Shown piece by piece: positions 7,965 through 16,825 of a stretch of 64,000 bases of DNA (positions are counted from its first letter, which is position 1; each line of letters begins with the position of its first letter). This stretch comes from JAIEPM01 sp964546815. GTDB taxonomy: Bacteria > Cyanobacteriota > Vampirovibrionia > Obscuribacterales > Obscuribacteraceae. Location: contig CAZJLR010000009.1 of assembly GCA_964546815.1 (NCBI GenBank), positions 1 to 64,000 on the forward strand, in the 5' to 3' direction. Both the position numbers and the translations under genes were made by a program. The notes beneath the pieces are model-generated. The model made no database searches. It was not told where the DNA came from and saw only the letters and a list, made by a program, of their open reading frames with translations.

Positions 7965-8759
7965 TTATGATGCCGGAAGCTTCATGACTCTGTCTTGAAG
8001 GTTTGAATAAAGCGATCTAACCCAACGTGGTGATGTCGGCAATGATGCTTCCTTTGGAGGGTTGCGGAAGTCGAATGGGCTCATTACTAAGGTTGTATTT
8101 TCTAGCCCGACATCATTTACCAGTACGAACAAATCTTCTGCAGCCTGATCGCCCATAGCCAGGCAGCCGATTGAACCACTGCTGCCGTGAATCATTATGT
8201 CGCCGCCTAGCTGCGTGCGTTTGTCTAGTTGTCCCATGGCTTTGTCAAATTCATTTGGATAGTTGACTCTCATCGCTAAATGATATGGTGTGTTTGGTTC
8301 TAATTCTTGAATGCGGTAGAACCCTTCAGGCATTTGGAGGTCTCCCTCTTTGAGTTTTGGGCCAAGCACACCGCTAGTTCCAACAATGGGATATGAGCAC
8401 ACCAAAATCATTTTGTGGTCATCGCCACGTGCGTAAATTTGCAGGTTTGCTTCGGCCTTTAAGCCGAGCATGAGCAATTCTTTGGGTGGGTATTCCGCAC
8501 CAGAATTATTAAACGTTGCCTTCAATCGCTGCCGCGCCGCGTCTCCGTATTTAACCAGTGCCTCGTCTACCGTGGTACGCGACCTGAGCTTTTCGACTAC
8601 CTGCGAATTCTTTAGCCAGGGGGTTGCAGACAGTATTAGAGATCTCATTTTATAAATGCATGCGATGGCAATAAGGATTACGCCAATGGCGAGAATCTTT
8701 AGCAGCCGCGTGCTCGACTCTTTGGACTTATCGTTTGTCGTCATGTCTGGGCTATTCAT
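7965..8759 (-). CDS. L,D-transpeptidase, YafK/DpaA-like
   Basis: 264 aa. An N-terminal membrane anchor (LLKILAIGVILIAIACIY, residues about 18-36) puts the enzyme in the periplasm. The catalytic YkuD-type domain contains GGDIMIHGSSGSIGCLAMGD: the His of IHG and the Cys of SIGC are the expected catalytic pair. The SxGCxAM form, rather than SHGCxR, is typical of the YafK/DpaA branch, which in E. coli cleaves lipoprotein from peptidoglycan. Substrate here is inferred. It ends 2 bp from the convergent secreted gene. Confidence 0.85.
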   Translation of the reverse strand: MNSPDMTTNDKSKESSTRLLKILAIGVILIAIACIYKMRSLILSATPWLKNSQVVEKLRSRTTVDEALVKYGDAARQRLKATFNNSGAEYPPKELLMLGLKAEANLQIYARGDDHKMILVCSYPIVGTSGVLGPKLKEGDLQMPEGFYRIQELEPNTPYHLAMRVNYPNEFDKAMGQLDKRTQLGGDIMIHGSSGSIGCLAMGDQAAEDLFVLVNDVGLENTTLVMSPFDFRNPPKEASLPTSPRWVRSLYSNLQDRVMKLPAS

Positions 8760-9046
8760 TAAATTCTGCGATGGGACACAACATCAATAATACTTTCTCC
8801 TGATTTTTTTCGCTTCGACATTCCAGGAGAAATACTGTAGATCTCTAAATTTAAACAAGGCATATTAGTGTCGAGTGAAGCACGAAAATTGCTCAACCAA
8901 ACTAGAAGCCATTGATCATTCTTTGATCATGCATCTAACGGTACTTTTACTATGAAATGAGAATTTTAGTAATCTCGCTGTGCTAAATTGCAAGCTATGG
9001 GGACCCTGCAATTCAGGCGCATACATTTAGATTTGGAGGCAACATA
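8760..9046. promoter_or_regulatory. Divergent promoter region
   Basis: 287 bp between two genes transcribed away from each other, so it must hold both promoters. It is AT-rich. A direct repeat TTGATCAT...TTTGATCATG near 8909-8931, each unit containing the dyad TGATCA, is a possible regulator site. I see no convincing -35/-10 pair. Confidence 0.3.
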
Positions 9047-10408
9047 ATGAAGGGTTTCCCTGTAGCAGCAACTGTCTTACTCAGCTTTTTTCTTGTAGGC
9101 AGCTCTTCTGTCGAAAGCTGTGCAGCAGATAGCTTGCCGTCTGACCCAAAACAAGCCGTCAAATCTGCGGCTCCGATCGCTGCTCAAGAAGATGTAGATT
9201 TTGGACCCTACATGGCCGATTTGCAAAGGCGAGTTAGGCGAGCCTGGTTTCCTCCATCTGGGAAAGAATCAAAACGGGTTGTAGTAATTTGGAAGGTTCA
9301 TCGCGACGGAAACGCCTCTAATATTCGAATCGACCGTTCGTCAGGCAATGTCGATTGTGATAAAGCTGCTGCCCAAGCCGTTGAAAACGCTGCCCCATTT
9401 CATGCACTTCCCTCTGGATCACCAAACTTGGTTGATATTCAATTTACTTTTGACTATAACGTTTTCCAAACCGGAGGAAAGTCAACTGAGGCGCAGCTCA
9501 AGGACAAGATAAAGAAGTTGGGTGCAAATGCGAAAAGCGACGAACTCGCTGAAGCTTGGGCCGATCTTGGTGATTTTTATCGATATAGCGCGCGTAATGA
9601 TGATCTCGCTATCGCACCATATGCCAAAGCACTAGAAGTACTGAAGAATGACAAAAATTCGAGAAGGACCCAATTCGCTGCGTTTTCTACCGACCTGGGT
9701 GACATTTACTACAATAAAAAGGACTACAGAAATTCAGAGAAACTCTTCCGCCAGGCTCTCGATTGTTTACTAGAAATGCCATCGCCCGCCGATAAGGTAA
9801 AGCAAATCGCAGAGGCGCGAAGAGATCTTGGTTTTTCGTTGTTCTACAATGACGAGGCCGACTATCTAGATGAATGCAAGTCGCTTTTTGAAGATGCTCT
9901 TGTGGGGGCGCAAGAGTGCAATGACGCTGAATTGATTTTTGACGTGAAAGACGGGCTCGCCAAGGTTAACATCCAGAAAGGCGATTTCTCGGCAGCGTTG
10001 CCCTTATTGAAAGAACTTCTTTTTGAAACCGAAAAGAAAGAACAAGTCGAGCCATCTGATGTAACTCAGCGTGTAAGCGACCTTGCTGACTGTCATTATG
10101 AAATGGGTCAGTATAACGAAGCTCTGGCTATGTACAATCGCGTTTTGGCCAACCTCGATACCAGCACTCTAACAGCTGATGAGATTGAGGCTGCAAAAGA
10201 CAGGCACGAAGAATTGTGCGAAAAACTGGGGCTCAAAACAAGCAAGCAAGTTATGCAAGAAAAAGCAAAAGCCGATGCAATAAACAGAGCATACTCGTGG
10301 TTGCCTTATGCTTTTGGGGGCTCGCTAGTTGCCCTTCTAATTTTGTATATTTTCGGCAATAAGCAAAACTCTGTGCTAGATATCACAGGCAAGAAGTCGC
10401 GAAGTTGA
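9047..10408 (+). CDS. Secreted TonB-C-like / TPR protein with C-terminal anchor
   Basis: 453 aa with a strong GGAGG site 7 nt before the ATG. Signal peptide to about residue 27 (VLLSFFLVGSSSVESCAA). Residues about 50-140 look like a TonB C-terminal fold: YMADLQRRVRRAWFPP, VVVIWKVHRDGNASNIRIDRSSG, DKAAAQAVENAAPFHALP, VDIQFTFDY. The rest is TPR-like helical repeats (LGDFYRYSARNDDLAIAPYAKAL, LGDIYYNKKDYRNSEKLFRQAL, LADCHYEMGQYNEALAMYNRVL). Near the end is a membrane helix (WLPYAFGGSLVALLILYIFG). It is likely held in the periplasm or envelope as a protein-binding scaffold. The domain order (TonB-C first) argues against it being an energising TonB. Confidence 0.7.
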   Translation: MKGFPVAATVLLSFFLVGSSSVESCAADSLPSDPKQAVKSAAPIAAQEDVDFGPYMADLQRRVRRAWFPPSGKESKRVVVIWKVHRDGNASNIRIDRSSGNVDCDKAAAQAVENAAPFHALPSGSPNLVDIQFTFDYNVFQTGGKSTEAQLKDKIKKLGANAKSDELAEAWADLGDFYRYSARNDDLAIAPYAKALEVLKNDKNSRRTQFAAFSTDLGDIYYNKKDYRNSEKLFRQALDCLLEMPSPADKVKQIAEARRDLGFSLFYNDEADYLDECKSLFEDALVGAQECNDAELIFDVKDGLAKVNIQKGDFSAALPLLKELLFETEKKEQVEPSDVTQRVSDLADCHYEMGQYNEALAMYNRVLANLDTSTLTADEIEAAKDRHEELCEKLGLKTSKQVMQEKAKADAINRAYSWLPYAFGGSLVALLILYIFGNKQNSVLDITGKKSRS

Positions 10409-10418
10409 GACTTGTGAG

Positions 10419-11042
10419 TTATCTGTCCAACTTTTGATTTGTGTCTATCTTTATGAGCGGACCCGTGCGCACGCCTTTGTTAGACTGGTTGACCCAATCG
10501 CCCAGTCTTCCGGCCGATTTCCAGATGAGTTTTGGAGCGTTTTTTTCAAGTGCGTACACCGCATACATGTGATAACGCGCATCGCTCAATTTGCGATGCA
10601 AAAATACAATTTCTAGAATGCCATCATTGTTTGCGTCTTTTGCAACAGGTTCTTTTTCGTCGCGGGCAGTGATTGGGTCAACGAAAGTGACGTACTCTGA
10701 TGGCGGAGTATACTCAGTGAGCACAAGCTTTCCGTCTTTTACGAATTGCACTGCGGCTATCCATTTCTTGAAAATGATGCCAGTGCGAATCACATAAGTT
10801 CCCACTGTATAGTCTTTCCAGACTAGAGAATTTAGAAAGCCTTTGTCGTAATTGCCGGGTTCGCCCGTTGATGTCCATGATTTTACGGTGTCTTCTTCGT
10901 GCGCGGAATCGCCGCCTGGCGATTTTGTCGAGTGCGTTTGACCCGTATTCATTTGGCTATTTGCAGACGAGCATACAAATAGGGACGTGAGCATGAGCAG
11001 GCTGCTGCATGCGATTAATTTGCTTCGTTTTCTTGTTTCCAT
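10419..11042 (-). CDS. Secreted protein of unknown function
   Basis: 207 aa. It has a signal peptide (LIACSSLLMLTSLFVCSSANS), so the protein is exported; a Cys near the end of the hydrophobic core could be a weak lipobox. The mature part has strand-rich segments (YVIRTGIIFKKWIAAVQFV, YHMYAVYALEKNAPKLIW) and DANNDGILEIVFLHRK, which resembles the Asp-rich loop of VCBS/FG-GAP-type repeats. I do not recognise the family. It lies 52 bp downstream of HTTM copy 2 on the same strand, so a secreted protein follows the HTTM gene here as it does in cassette 1. Confidence 0.6.
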   Translation of the reverse strand: METRKRSKLIACSSLLMLTSLFVCSSANSQMNTGQTHSTKSPGGDSAHEEDTVKSWTSTGEPGNYDKGFLNSLVWKDYTVGTYVIRTGIIFKKWIAAVQFVKDGKLVLTEYTPPSEYVTFVDPITARDEKEPVAKDANNDGILEIVFLHRKLSDARYHMYAVYALEKNAPKLIWKSAGRLGDWVNQSNKGVRTGPLIKIDTNQKLDR

Positions 11043-11094
11043 TTCACCAGTATACGATAGCAGTTCGATTAATGTGTTTTGAAAAGCTGTGGAC

Positions 11095-12024
11095 TTAGGG
11101 CGATAGCTTTGCTTTCGGCAAAAATGGCGCTTTGATTTTGTTCAAAATGAGTTGCAAGTCACTGGGATCTATAAATAGAACATACGAGCTAACTATGACA
11201 AACTGAAACAGCGGAATGTTCAAGCAATAATCAAGGCACATGTGGAAAAGGAATCCAAATATCAAAACGTAATAGCGATATTTGCGAACCCAAATTAGGG
11301 TGAAAAGCGAAAACTCGATTACTAAGGTGCCCCAGGTAAGCGCTTGGGCAATCAATAAATTGTGTCGGTCAAAAAATAATGGAAAGCGTTGTAGCTCTGG
11401 AGACAAAAGTACATAGTAAACTGCTGTTCCGTTAAGCCAGTGCATGTCGAAGAGTTTTGTGACTGTGTACTCCAAATACAACAGGGTAATTTCAATTTGA
11501 ATCAATCTAAGCGGCCATGGGCTTTTTAGTGGCACTGTGTGCTGTGGATTCTTCTGCTTTCGAATGAGATTGTCAACCGAGAGGCACTCCCCAGTCGGAG
11601 CAAAGATCAGGAAGAATGAGTACACTCGCAAGAGATCGTCTCCACCGTTGATGATGGTAGGGTTGCGAAAGTGCAGACTACTAAGCAAAAAATACAACAA
11701 TATCTGGCTTGGTCGTGTGAATACTCCGAGTGTGACCAAAACTGCGCTGAATACAAACAAATAGAACAATGAGCTTGCTGCCCTGTCTGTTTGCGGGATA
11801 AATGCGAAAAGATCTAAGCAAGACGATCCCAAAATCTGGTTCATCAAGTCAAGGCTGATAACTCCGTATGGGCCGTACCAAATCAAAATGTCGGGAGCAA
11901 TCAAGAAGGCAAAAGCAAGGCATAAGAGCCCAAACAAAATGCGAAAAACACAGATTGGTAGGGGGGAGCATGGGGTGAAGAAAAAGTTTCGCCAGGCTGA
12001 AATTAGATTTTGAAAGAGGCTCAT
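11095..12024 (-). CDS. HTTM-domain membrane protein, copy 2
   Basis: 309 aa, many membrane helices, no long tail. Shared HTTM motifs: FFFTPCSPLPICVFRIL at the N terminus, FRNPTIINGGDDLLR, LSVDNL, TKLFDMHWLNGTAVYYVL (conserved Lys before W..GTA), LTWGTLVIEFSLFTLIWVRKYRYYV and YCLNIPLFQF. This is the integral-membrane domain related to vitamin-K-dependent gamma-carboxylase, which lacks the soluble C-terminal part here. Its ATG overlaps the stop of the upstream partner gene (ATGA, 12021-12024). Confidence 0.85.
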   Translation of the reverse strand: MSLFQNLISAWRNFFFTPCSPLPICVFRILFGLLCLAFAFLIAPDILIWYGPYGVISLDLMNQILGSSCLDLFAFIPQTDRAASSLFYLFVFSAVLVTLGVFTRPSQILLYFLLSSLHFRNPTIINGGDDLLRVYSFFLIFAPTGECLSVDNLIRKQKNPQHTVPLKSPWPLRLIQIEITLLYLEYTVTKLFDMHWLNGTAVYYVLLSPELQRFPLFFDRHNLLIAQALTWGTLVIEFSLFTLIWVRKYRYYVLIFGFLFHMCLDYCLNIPLFQFVIVSSYVLFIDPSDLQLILNKIKAPFLPKAKLSP

Positions 12025-12761
12025 TTTGTGCCTCCGTTATCGATTGCCGGTTTCGATTTATCCTCGTTGTTTGTCGATGATGGTTTCTTTTCATCTTCGG
12101 CTGAGGAGGATTGCTTGTCCGTTTCGGCTGCTGAGCCTGGTTCAATCGCTGGTGCTCCAGGGAATTGCAGGTCTTTTATCGTGACGAGGTATTTGAAGAT
12201 GGGCTCATTGACCGGAGGAATGCTTGTTGTGCTGCCCGGTGCAGGTGTATCAACTCTGTGTCTTCGCAGGACAACCACAACTGGTATTTTTCCGTCGTGA
12301 AAATGTTGTCTTGCAATCCATCGAGCAGTCTCCGGCCACCATTGCAATGGCACATTGGTATTAACATTGATGCGACCCCAGTGGCGAAATCGCTCTTTCT
12401 GAGCGCGTTCTAGAATGCCCAAATTTTGCATTTGGAGATTGTTCCACTCGACTTTTGAGCCATCTTGAAAATAGACATCGGCGCTGAGCCACACTTCGTA
12501 GATGTGTGGACGGGGAACGAAAACACCTTTGCCCTGGAACAAGCCCGTTGCCATAAGATATGGTTTGAAAGGCGGCCACCAGGATGAATTTACTCTTGTG
12601 TTTTCGTTGTTTGGTGTTGAGCCTAGCGGCTTCACGACATCTTGGCTAAGAAGACTTTCCTTGCCGGGAAATCCTGGAACTAGAATTATCGCAATAGAGA
12701 TTACGTTGAAAAGGATAAACGCTGAAACTACTGGTTCTCTGATTTTCAACCAGAAATTCAT
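12021..12761 (-). CDS. HTTM-partner membrane protein, copy 2
   Basis: 246 aa, ATG with AAGGAAG upstream. It has an N-terminal anchor (VVSAFILFNVISIAIILVPGFP), a loop, then the soluble domain in common with copies 1 and 3: YEVWLSADVYFQDGSKVEW, AQKERFRHWGRI, WWPETARWIARQHFHDG and VVVVLRRHR. Unlike the others it ends in a charged, disordered tail rich in Glu, Lys, Ser and Asn (about residues 200-246). It begins 16 bp after the S9 peptidase gene, so it probably belongs to the glnS-peptidase transcription unit. Function unknown. Confidence 0.8.
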   Translation of the reverse strand: MNFWLKIREPVVSAFILFNVISIAIILVPGFPGKESLLSQDVVKPLGSTPNNENTRVNSSWWPPFKPYLMATGLFQGKGVFVPRPHIYEVWLSADVYFQDGSKVEWNNLQMQNLGILERAQKERFRHWGRINVNTNVPLQWWPETARWIARQHFHDGKIPVVVVLRRHRVDTPAPGSTTSIPPVNEPIFKYLVTIKDLQFPGAPAIEPGSAAETDKQSSSAEDEKKPSSTNNEDKSKPAIDNGGTK

Positions 12762-12777
12762 GGTTGCTTCCTTGCAG

Positions 12778-14757
12778 TTATTGCCTGCCGCCGCTGGCTG
12801 CTGCTTTGTGCAGCTTGTCTGCGTTATCTATTTTCACGGGATTTGCCAGGTCGCTGCGTTCAATGTCAAAAACCTGTGCGCAAAAGCTGAGTTCTGCCTC
12901 AATTGAAGCTTTAATAGTTTCGGCTTTTCTAAAGCCGTGTTGCTCGCCTTCGAAGGTTAAATAAGCAACCGGCAAACCTTTCTTTCTGAGTGCGTTTGCC
13001 ATTGTTTCTGATTGATTTGGAGGGACTACTTTGTCTTCGAGTCCCTGGAAGAAAATTACTGGGCAGTTAATGTTGTTTGCGTGCACCAGTGGCGACCGTT
13101 GTTCGTAAAGGTCTTTCCTTGCAGGATAAGGACCTATGAGTCTGTCGAGGTAGCGAGACTCGAATTTATGCGTGTCTTGTGCCAACGCTACAGGGTCGCT
13201 TACTCCGTAATAGCTTGCCCCGACTGCGAAACTATCGCTGCGGAAGGCAAGGGCGCAAAGAGTGGTGTAACCGCCTGCGCTGCCGCCTGTGATGGCGACT
13301 TTGTCTGAGTCTATTTTTCCTTCTTGAGCAAGATATTTTACTGCGTCAACGCAATCGGCAACATCAACGATGCCCCATTTGTCATTGAGGCGTTCTCTAT
13401 AGGCTCTGCCGTAACCTGTGCTGCCACCGTAATTCACATCAACAACCGAGAAGCCTCGGCTTGTCCAGTATTGAATGCTGAGGTCGAGGGTGCTGCTGCA
13501 TGCCGAAGTTGGTCCCCCATGACTGTGCACTATCAGCGGTGGCAGTGTCGAAGATGGGGCTGTGTAATCTGGGTTTTTAGCCGGGTAGAAAAATGCGTAT
13601 GCTTTTCCACCACCTTCTGTGGCTGGAAATTCAATTGCTTCTGCATTTGAAAAGTATGAGCTGTCTACAGTGCATTCATTTGATTTCTTCAAGACTGTGA
13701 GCTCTTTTGAATTCAAATCAATACAGGCAATCTCTGCAAACCTGTCTGGCGCTCCCCCTCTAAATATTACTTTGTCGCCATGGCACCGCACATAGCTGAT
13801 GTCCTGGTAAGGCGTTTCGATATCGCTGAGCTCTCTCTTGTCTGTGTCAAATTCGGCAAGCTTCCAGACACCGCCACGATTGTATGAGCAAACGAGTTTG
13901 TTGGCAGATCTTACGGCATAATTTGATAAGCCGAATACCCACGGTGGTGAAATGAATTCAGCTTCCATTTCGAGCAATGGTTCTACCAATCCGCTGTAGG
14001 AAGCATAGAGGTTCCACCAGCCATTTTCATCAGAGACGAAATAGAGTGTGCCGTCTGGTCCCCATTCGGGTTGTGCAACTGAAACGCCTTTACCGCCAGC
14101 AACCAGCTGCATGTTTGATAGCAGCCCGTCGTTGCCGAGATTGCCTGTCCATAATTTTGATTCATCCCATGGCATGTTAGGGTGGTTCCAGGTTATCCAG
14201 GCAAGCAGGCGGCCGTCTGGGCTGACCCTGGGTGAAGAGAAAAAGTCGCTTCCGGCTAGCAAAATATCTGGCTCGCTTGTGCCGTCTAAGTTCACCACAT
14301 CAAGAAAATTGAGCGGCTCTTCGCCGGGCGCTGAGTGATCTTCCCGGACGACAATTAATCGATTTCTTTTCGTGTCGAGGCTGAAATCAGCATAGCGCGA
14401 CGGTGACTCTTTGCTGATGGCGACTGCTTGTTTTTCACCAATGTTTTGTTTGTAGACGCGATGGTCGTTGAAGTTGCTGAAATAAACTTTGCCATCTTGA
14501 ATGATGGCAGAGCCGCCGCCGTACTCATGCACGGCATTTCGCACATTGTAGTCGGCGGGGGTGAGATCTTCGACCTTGCCTTTGAGATCGCGGGAAACTA
14601 TGACTGTGCGACCTTTTTCCATGGGTCTGGTTTCAGTCCAATAAGCTCGCTCTGCGTCAATGTAAGTCTGCCCGACTTTCACTGCAGATGAACAAAGCAT
14701 ATCTGCGCTTATTGGCGAAAGCCAAGACCCATAAGCTGCCGTTTTCTGAACAGTCAT
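12778..14757 (-). CDS. S9 family (prolyl-oligopeptidase-like) peptidase
   Basis: 659 aa. ATG 14757 is chosen because GAGG lies 7 nt upstream and the family usually begins near KTAAYGSWLSPI; longer starts exist up to 14796. The N-terminal two thirds is a beta-propeller-like region with WD-type phrases (SPDGRLLAWITWNHPNMPWD, WGPDGTLYFVSDENGWWNLY). The C-terminal alpha/beta-hydrolase has the nucleophile in GGSAGG (Ser about 493), the Asp in EDKVVPP and the His in GEQHGF. There is no signal peptide, so it is likely a cytoplasmic dipeptidyl or acylaminoacyl peptidase. Confidence 0.9.
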   Translation of the reverse strand: MTVQKTAAYGSWLSPISADMLCSSAVKVGQTYIDAERAYWTETRPMEKGRTVIVSRDLKGKVEDLTPADYNVRNAVHEYGGGSAIIQDGKVYFSNFNDHRVYKQNIGEKQAVAISKESPSRYADFSLDTKRNRLIVVREDHSAPGEEPLNFLDVVNLDGTSEPDILLAGSDFFSSPRVSPDGRLLAWITWNHPNMPWDESKLWTGNLGNDGLLSNMQLVAGGKGVSVAQPEWGPDGTLYFVSDENGWWNLYASYSGLVEPLLEMEAEFISPPWVFGLSNYAVRSANKLVCSYNRGGVWKLAEFDTDKRELSDIETPYQDISYVRCHGDKVIFRGGAPDRFAEIACIDLNSKELTVLKKSNECTVDSSYFSNAEAIEFPATEGGGKAYAFFYPAKNPDYTAPSSTLPPLIVHSHGGPTSACSSTLDLSIQYWTSRGFSVVDVNYGGSTGYGRAYRERLNDKWGIVDVADCVDAVKYLAQEGKIDSDKVAITGGSAGGYTTLCALAFRSDSFAVGASYYGVSDPVALAQDTHKFESRYLDRLIGPYPARKDLYEQRSPLVHANNINCPVIFFQGLEDKVVPPNQSETMANALRKKGLPVAYLTFEGEQHGFRKAETIKASIEAELSFCAQVFDIERSDLANPVKIDNADKLHKAAASGGRQ

Positions 14758-14812
14758 TTTCTGCCTCGCTTTTTCGACTTTCCATTGGCTCATCAACAGA
14801 GCCGTTAAGTTA

Positions 14813-16540
14813 TTACTTTTTCTGCGCGCGTGCGTAGGAATCTTTCAATGTCACAATGCGGTTGAAGACTAGTGATTGCGGTTTGCAGTCTTTGACGTCA
14901 GCCACAAAATAACCTTGTCGTTCAAATTGGAAGCGCTCTTCTGGTTTTACATCAGCAAGACTTCTTTCCAATTTGCAGTTGCTCAAAACTTGCAATGCAT
15001 TTGGATTTATAGCATTGAGAAACTCGCTGTCTTTGCCGGCGGGCGGAGCTTCGTCGCTAAGCAGGCGGTCATATAGTCTCACTTCTGCATTAACTGCATG
15101 GCGAGCGCTCACCCAGTGGATGGTTCCTTTCACCTTTCTGCCAACAGGATTGTCGCCCGGTTTGACTTCTGGGTCGTATTTGCAGCGCACTTCCACAACT
15201 TGTCCGTTGGCGTCTTTGATGACGTCCGTGCAAGTGACCAGGTAGGCATAACGCAGACGAACCTCTTTGCCTGGCGCCAATCTGAAATAATCTTTCGGCG
15301 CGTCGAGCATAAAATCGTCTTGCTCGATGTACAACTCTTTGCAGAATGGCACTTTTCTTGAGCCTTCTTTTGGCACGTCGTGCGGCCAGTATGAAGCGTC
15401 GAGTTCTTCAACTTGCTCTTCAGGATAATTTTCGACAACCAATTTCAACGGCTTCAAGACCGCCATTACCCGTGGTGCTTTGTGGTTGAGGTCGTCGCGA
15501 ATGCAAAATTCGAGTTGCGCCATGTCGACTGTGCTGTTTGCTTTTGCTACACCAACGCTTGCGCAAAACGCGCGAATGCTTTCAGGTGTAATACCCCGTC
15601 GGCGCATTCCGGCAATTGTTGGTAGGCGAGGATCATCCCAGCCGCTTACATGTTTGCCTTCTACCAATTCGAGCAAACGACGTTTGCTCATAACTGTGTA
15701 ATTCAAGTTTAGACGTGCAAATTCATATTGCCTTGGGCGGCTGGGGAATTTTGCATAGTCAATCAAATTGTCGATAACCCAGTCATACAGCTCTCGGTTG
15801 TTTTCAAACTCGAGAGTGCAGATGCTGTGCGTGATGCCTTCAATCGCATCTGAAATAGGATGGGCGTAGTCATACATCGGGTAGATTACCCATTTGTCAC
15901 CAGTCATGTGGTGCGATGTGTGGCGGATGCGATAGAGCAGTGGGTCGCGCATTTTCATGTTTGCATTCGCCATATCAATCTTGGCGCGCAGAACATGTTC
16001 GCCGTCTTTGAATTCGCCCTTGCGCATACGACGGAATAAATCTAGATTTTCTTCAACGCTGCGATCGCGGTTTGGACTTGCTTTTCCCGGCGTCGTTACA
16101 TTGCCTCTGTATGCTTTGATATCAGCATCGCTGAGGCTGCAAACATATGCTTTGCCCGCGCTGATGAGATGTTCGCCATACTCATACATTTTTTCAAAAT
16201 AATCGCTGGCATGATAGAGTCCGTCCCACTCGAATCCGAGCCAGCGAACGTCTTCTTGTATGCCATCTTCAAATAGTGTGTCTTCTTTGACTGGGTCTGT
16301 GTCGTCAAATCGTAAGTGGCATCTTGTGCCACTGCCTGGCAGCTTTTCTCTGTAGTCGAGCGCGAGACCAAAATTGAGACAGATTGATTTAGCGTGACCA
16401 ATATGGAGGAAACCATTAGGTTCTGGGGGAAAGCGTGTTATGACCTTATTATGCCGCCCGGCTTTCAAGTCATCATTGATGATGTCTCTGATAAAGTCGT
16501 TTTGTTTTGCCGGTGCTGGCGCGGGTGCGGACGAATTCAT
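14813..16540 (-). CDS. glnS: Glutaminyl-tRNA synthetase
   Basis: 575 aa. It charges tRNA-Gln with glutamine in the cytoplasm. Class I signatures are clear: FPPEPNGFLHIGHAKS (HIGH) and VMSKRRL (KMSKR equivalent), with the GlnRS-typical RFDDTDP and WLGFEWDG. The C-terminal beta-barrel anticodon-binding part is intact (KGTIHWVSARHAVNAEVRLYDRL; FERQGYFVAD). ATG 16540 is chosen because GAGAGG lies upstream and it aligns with the usual N terminus before NDFIRDIINDDL; the frame opens at 16591. GlnRS presence implies direct Gln-tRNA charging rather than sole use of GatCAB. First gene of a minus-strand unit. Confidence 0.95.
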   Translation of the reverse strand: MNSSAPAPAPAKQNDFIRDIINDDLKAGRHNKVITRFPPEPNGFLHIGHAKSICLNFGLALDYREKLPGSGTRCHLRFDDTDPVKEDTLFEDGIQEDVRWLGFEWDGLYHASDYFEKMYEYGEHLISAGKAYVCSLSDADIKAYRGNVTTPGKASPNRDRSVEENLDLFRRMRKGEFKDGEHVLRAKIDMANANMKMRDPLLYRIRHTSHHMTGDKWVIYPMYDYAHPISDAIEGITHSICTLEFENNRELYDWVIDNLIDYAKFPSRPRQYEFARLNLNYTVMSKRRLLELVEGKHVSGWDDPRLPTIAGMRRRGITPESIRAFCASVGVAKANSTVDMAQLEFCIRDDLNHKAPRVMAVLKPLKLVVENYPEEQVEELDASYWPHDVPKEGSRKVPFCKELYIEQDDFMLDAPKDYFRLAPGKEVRLRYAYLVTCTDVIKDANGQVVEVRCKYDPEVKPGDNPVGRKVKGTIHWVSARHAVNAEVRLYDRLLSDEAPPAGKDSEFLNAINPNALQVLSNCKLERSLADVKPEERFQFERQGYFVADVKDCKPQSLVFNRIVTLKDSYARAQKK

Positions 16541-16825
16541 GGATCGCTGCCTCTCTGCTACAACCTTGGTTTCACCTAAATGAGCCATCATTTTACTCTA
16601 AACGAGCGCCCGGGCGGGGCTTATGCACTGAAATTTGAAGTGCTGGCACTTGGAAACGCCCGCGCTGTCGCCCATTCGGCTTTCGGTGCTTTCAGCTTGG
16701 ATTCTTTAGAACCGTGACAGCATGATTGATGAACTGTCTGTCAAGCATTTTCCAGCGCCAAATCATCGCTCATAATGCAGTGACATCTAGAGTGGTCAAT
16801 CGACCCATGTGCATCGGGAGATTTT

